Source: Tyto alba (Eukaryota > Chordata > Aves > Strigiformes > Tytonidae). Taken from it: 64,000 bases of DNA. Positions within the stretch are counted from its first letter, which is position 1, and each line of letters begins with the position of its first letter. Positions 62,195 to 64,000 of this stretch are shown here, piece by piece. The notes beneath the pieces are model-generated. The model had not been told where the DNA came from. It ran no database searches and was given only the letters and a program-made list of their open reading frames with translations. The stretch is taken from NCBI RefSeq assembly GCF_018691265.1, contig NW_024881322.1:7626001-7690000 (forward strand), written 5' to 3'. The translations under genes were made by a program, and so were the position numbers.

Positions 62195-62639
62195 CTGCAA
62201 TGAAAAACATCCCAGAGCAATTACTGGCAAGAAGCGTGGCGTGAAGCAGAACTTCCTCCATCTCTTCTCACCCCACTAGACAAACAGCTGTCATAGCTAC
62301 TTCTGCGTTAACTAAGAACACATATTTACTTCTTTCCATCAGTGCAATACAAACTCAGGCAGTATCATATCACTCTAAATTAGAGGTTTGAGCCTTTCCA
62401 CACACAAACCCCATTTTCCCTACCACTTTCCAGCTATAACAGGGTAACACATATGCTAGACCCTTTCAAACGGGTTAGGCTATAATGTAAAGGGCTCAAA
62501 GATGTTGGATTTGTTTTCCTTCAGAGGTTTCTTGTATTTCTCTTAAAGTCAGTTCTACCAATCACACAACAGTCGATCAGAAAAAGCACTGACAGCAGGC
62601 TGAGCAAGTCAAGTTTCTCTCCCCCTCTGCTAAAGCACT

Positions 62640-63125
62640 GTTGAAACATCCGCAAGTGCTGGGTCAAAATCTGTGCTCCCCAGTACAAGAGAGACATGGA
62701 TGTATTGGAGTAAGGCCAGCAAAGAGCCACAAAGATGTTTAAGGGATATAAGCATCTCTAATAGGAGAATGAGAGAGCTGGGACTGTTTAGCCTGAAGAA
62801 GGTGGCTCGGGGGAATGTGTGCATGTGTGTGTATGTGACATAGTGCCAGACTCTTCTTAATGATGCCCAGTGACAAGGCAAGAGGCACAACCAAAATACT
62901 GGAAATTATGCTTAAAAAAAAAAAAAACAAACAAAAAACAAAAAAACAAAATGAAGCAAGGTTGTTCAAACAGTGGAACAGGCTACCCAGAGAAGTTGTG
63001 AAGTCTTTGCAGATACTCAAAGCCCAACTGGACACAGTCCTAGGCAACCTGTTCTAGCTGACCCTGCTGGAGCAGGGGTGTTGGACTAGATGATCTCCAG
63101 AGGTCCCTGTCAGACAGAATTCTCC
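62640..63125 (+). mobile_element. CR1-type LINE fragment in a CDCP1 intron, opposite to the gene
   Basis: CR1 phrases appear in order: 'ctccccagtacaagagagac', 'agccacaaagatgttta', 'gagctgggactgtttagcct', 'gaacaggctacccagagaa', 'ggtgttggactagatgatct' and 'ccagaggtccctgtc'. The copy lies in plus orientation, antisense to CDCP1. It is interrupted by an A-rich block (A with scattered C) at about 62913-62950. The ends are approximate. Confidence 0.85.
62913..62950 (+). repeat. A-rich simple repeat inside the CR1 fragment
   Basis: A runs are broken by single C bases at intervals of about 4-8. The tract sits in the middle of the recognisable CR1 3' region, so it is an expansion or an insertion rather than the element's own tail. 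Confidence 0.85.
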
Positions 63126-64000
63126 AAGTCCTTGGCACAGCCAAGCACAGAACTGAGGGTTTCTACTGCAAGGTTACTCATTCTTCAGAATGTTTTTTTT
63201 TTGCAGCAGCAGCAGCTAAACAGAGAGGGTTAGATCAAGAAGTTATTTCAATTGGAAAGAGCTATATTTCCCTCTTATGTAATGACAAGCACCTCAGACA
63301 GCTGTGAAATACCCAAATGTTTGGGAAGCTTTGAGCATATGCAGATACCAATGTATTTTTAATAAGAGTCGTGTTTAACTTGCACACTGCAGATAGCATT
63401 TTTTGGTTTTGGGTTTTGTTCGTTTGGTTTTTTAAATAAAAAGTTTCAATACTGTCCTGAGGGCTGAATTTGAATCTTTGATGGAACTTATATAAGTACA
63501 AAATCACTCATTAAATCCTACAAAATCCCTAGAGAAACCACTGTTGTCTCTTAAATCCAAGTGGTTTATTACTTACATTTAATTCAATAAATGACAACCT
63601 GTTTTTTATTTTTTAGGTGATTACCATCTTGTCTACGGGCCATAAATATATTAAAATTCTTCTTTGCTTTCCAAAGTAGAAGGCAGATAAAGCTGATTAA
63701 CTGAATACAATGTTTTCACTCAGTCTAGCTTCCAAGATGCAACACACAATAAATGTAAGTAAACATGGATTTGGTTAACAATGACTTCAGGAGAATTTGC
63801 TGTTCATGAATGGAGCCAGGCTAGACAGACAAGGAACTCAGAATTACAGTGGTGAGATGCTACACACCCTTTCTGGTTACATGACTTCAAGGTACAGGCC
63901 ATTCAAACTTTATGCTCTCTAAAATTACTTAGAAAGTCTTTAAGTAGTCCCTCCTGCAGTGAACTTTCCTCCAGAACATGAGCTTTCCTCCACCTGCTCC

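Larger units (their letters stand above)
62195..64000 (-). other. CDCP1: CDCP1 intron running off the right edge
   Basis: Apart from the CR1 fragment and its A-rich block, I see no further CDCP1 exon up to 64000. A short (GCA)n run lies near 63211-63226. The next upstream coding exon must start beyond the window, because the exon at 61967-62194 begins two bases into a codon. Confidence 0.6.

Overview
This window looks like a bird nuclear chromosome. It carries three spliced vertebrate genes with short to moderate introns, CpG-island promoters, and two 5'-truncated CR1-type LINE fragments, the LINE family typical of sauropsids. I cannot name the species from sequence alone. The gene order EXOSC7 (+), CLEC3B (+), CDCP1 (-) matches the human 3p21.31 block, where ZDHHC3 lies on the minus strand immediately upstream of EXOSC7. 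There is no prokaryotic content, operon or CRISPR array.

Positions 1-1250 form a very GC-rich CpG island with long C and G runs and no convincing coding exon. A second CpG island at about 2770-3330 is the EXOSC7 promoter. Both islands have minus-strand splice-donor-like sites compatible with non-coding first exons of ZDHHC3, whose body would lie left of the window. EXOSC7 is complete: 8 coding exons between 3160 and 24406 join in frame to a 291-residue exosome ring subunit (Rrp42). From 24870 to 34330 I see only intergenic or regulatory-type sequence.

CLEC3B (tetranectin) is complete: 3 coding exons between 34521 and 41173 give a 201-residue secreted C-type lectin-like protein. All six disulfide cysteines and the kringle-binding residues are kept. 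From about 42400 to 53100 the sequence is intergenic, with simple repeats and one CR1 fragment. CDCP1 is on the minus strand and enters from the right edge. Its last five coding exons (62194 down to 57563) are present and join in frame into about 500 C-terminal residues: CUB-type ectodomain, one membrane segment and the tyrosine-motif tail. Its 5' exons are beyond 64000, and an AT-rich probable 3'UTR runs left from 57562.

The three genes do not form one pathway. EXOSC7 acts in RNA decay and processing. CLEC3B and CDCP1 both touch the plasminogen / extracellular protease world, but only by family knowledge. I found no clearly new system. The observations most worth checking are a long inverted repeat in a CDCP1 intron that pairs better as CDCP1-sense RNA, the two candidate ZDHHC3 first exons, a 46-bp purine-pyrimidine alternating tract just after the CLEC3B stop, a NAGNAG acceptor and a new glycosylation sequon in CLEC3B, and a possibly extremely short EXOSC7 3'UTR.
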